Source: Lachnospiraceae bacterium
GTDB lineage: Bacteria > Bacillota > Clostridia > Lachnospirales > Lachnospiraceae
Length of the DNA stretch: 6,058 nt
Direction: 5' to 3'
Assembly (NCBI GenBank): GCA_003519685.1
Contig: DOWG01000097.1
Coordinates: 5,188-11,245, forward strand
Both the position numbers and the translations under genes were made by a program. Shown piece by piece: positions 5,396 to 6,058 of this stretch (positions are counted from its first letter, which is position 1; every line of letters begins with the position of its first letter). A model generated the notes under the pieces. That model was not told where the DNA came from. It did not search any database and saw only the letters and a list, made by a program, of their open reading frames with translations.

Positions 5396-5638
5396 CTACA
5401 TACCAAGCATCTGAGCCATTGCTACATTCGATGCGTCAACTTGATCCCTTAATTGTTGGATTTCTGGTACCGGTAAATCCTCGAATATCGGCTCATTCGT
5501 TTCGGGATTAATGCTTACAATTCTTTTTCCCTCAGGTACTTCTACCCACATAAACGGAATACCTACTGGTTCCCGGACATCGCCGCTCATTTGACTGATT
5601 ATATAACCTTCGCTGTCATAGATTATTAATGTTTGCAT
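5396..5638 (-). CDS. 80-aa phage protein of unknown function
   Basis: The 80-aa product starts at an ATG with AAAGGAGA, its GGAG core six bases upstream. It appears to have two parts. Residues 1-50 are a beta-rich piece (MQTLIIYDSEGYIISQMSG, then VGIPFMWVEVPEGKRIVSINPETNEPIF). Residues 55-80 form a short helical tail (VPEIQQLRDQVDASNVAMAQMLGM). No cysteine, signal peptide or membrane segment is present. Similar short proteins occur just after tail-fibre genes in clostridial prophages, so a role linked to the tail tip or fibre (an accessory or chaperone) is a reasonable guess but only from position. It is 18 bases downstream of the fibre-like gene and 14 bases upstream of the 49-aa gene, clearly one operon. 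Confidence 0.85.
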   Translation of the reverse strand: MQTLIIYDSEGYIISQMSGDVREPVGIPFMWVEVPEGKRIVSINPETNEPIFEDLPVPEIQQLRDQVDASNVAMAQMLGM

Positions 5639-5656
5639 AAGTTTCTCCTTTCTTGT

Positions 5657-6058
5657 TTATTCCCATGCCCACCAATAAAATAACTTATCGTCAATATTTA
5701 CAGGAAGCAAAAAACTTCCGTCCCTCACATATGTAGGACCCCGATTGCCCATATGGGCAAATACTACCTGAGAAGTTATATTAGCTGCATAAAAACGAGC
5801 CATAATTATTATTTCTGGGTATAAAGCATCAGATAATGAATTATTCATATAAATTGTAAATGGGTGTGAAGTGGATCCTGGTGGTCCTGTTAAACTAAGT
5901 GCATATATTATTTTGGGCGTAAAAGATAGTCCAGAAACTGTGATAGTATATGCCGACACAGAACGTTGTCCTTCAAGATCCATAAGTTTTTCTGAGGATG
6001 TTGTAGAACTGGATTGGACGGTGCCACTTGCAAACCTCCTCCCCGCTACAACATTTCC
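5657..6058 (-). CDS. Phage tail/fibre protein, C-terminal part (partial)
   Basis: The frame is open from the stop at 5657 to the right edge, showing the last 133 residues of a larger protein. The ATG at 5983 has no RBS and is internal: the coding-like sequence continues upstream as RRFASGTVQSSSTTSSEK. The visible part is rich in Ser, Thr and aromatic residues and beta-forming: YTITVSGLSFTPKIIYAL, then IIIMARFYAANI, and it ends DDKLFYWWAWE. The pattern (K/R)R(F/W)ASGT followed by ITVSGLSFTPK is typical of C-terminal modules of prophage tail, fibre or appendage proteins that recognise the cell surface. It is the first gene, in reading order, of the visible late operon. The exact structural role (fibre, baseplate or spike) cannot be decided without the N-terminus. 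Confidence 0.75.
   Translation of the reverse strand, partial: GNVVAGRRFASGTVQSSSTTSSEKLMDLEGQRSVSAYTITVSGLSFTPKIIYALSLTGPPGSTSHPFTIYMNNSLSDALYPEIIIMARFYAANITSQVVFAHMGNRGPTYVRDGSFLLPVNIDDKLFYWWAWE

Larger units (their letters stand above)
3888..6058. mobile_element. Prophage end: tail-fibre to lysis module
   Basis: Five leftward genes in a row have phage character: a tail or fibre C-terminus, two small proteins, a holin and an amidase. Gaps are short (14-59 bases) or overlapping, each gene has its own RBS, and the order is typical of the late end of siphovirus-like prophages in Clostridia. The block runs off the right edge. The host side is not marked by a recognisable repeat; the boundary lies left of 3888 and probably between about 2990 and 3113 if the zinc-ribbon gene belongs to the phage. 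No integrase, capsid or portal gene is in the window. Confidence 0.85.

Noticed and set aside
5151..5414. 87-aa plus-strand open frame with hydrophobic stretches
   Set aside because: It is antisense to the 49-aa gene and the holin start and has no RBS; its hydrophobic look comes from AT-rich DNA.
1..6058. CRISPR arrays, tRNA or rRNA genes, riboswitches
   Set aside because: No regularly spaced repeats, cloverleaf structures or recognisable riboswitch cores were found on either strand by eye.

Overview
The window looks like a chromosome segment of an anaerobic, spore-forming member of the Clostridia, most likely Lachnospiraceae or a close relative. The reasons are a group-B-type monomeric [FeFe] hydrogenase, a short Gram-positive-type signal peptidase I, the tail end of a spore-type GH18 hydrolase, AT-leaning DNA, strong AGGAGG-type ribosome binding sites, and a prophage whose lysis genes resemble those of clostridial phages. 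The taxonomic placement is inference.

Layout. 98-1528 (+) encodes a complete [FeFe] hydrogenase. 1529-1834 has no gene but is packed with secondary structure: a roughly 160-base interrupted palindrome flanked by a 9-base direct repeat, then a 9-bp hairpin, then a perfect 17-bp hairpin that probably terminates both converging genes. 1835-2350 (-) is signal peptidase I (lepB). Its upstream region holds a good sigma-A-type promoter, a possible 15-codon leader ORF and a weaker internal promoter. 2557-3015 (-) is the 3' remnant of a YaaH/SleL-like GH18 gene that has lost its catalytic N-terminal part. 3114-3851 (+) is a self-contained unit: a consensus promoter, a strong RBS, a zinc-ribbon single-pass membrane protein with a DUF4352-like outer domain, and a strong intrinsic terminator. 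From 3888 to the right edge everything reads leftwards and is phage-like. In transcription order it is the C-terminal part of a tail or fibre protein (cut by the window edge), an 80-aa protein, a 49-aa protein, a holin, and an N-acetylmuramoyl-L-alanine amidase (endolysin) whose start overlaps the holin stop.

How it fits together. The right half is the late, lysis end of a prophage: the holin would open the membrane so that the amidase can reach the wall. The zinc-ribbon gene is placed and wired like a phage moron (cargo gene). The broken GH18 gene lies just beyond it, so the prophage/host junction probably falls between about 2990 and 3113. This raises the possibility that the element inserted into a spore germination gene; the window does not contain the other prophage end, so this cannot be settled here. 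The left part (hydrogenase, lepB) is ordinary host chromosome apart from the large palindrome.
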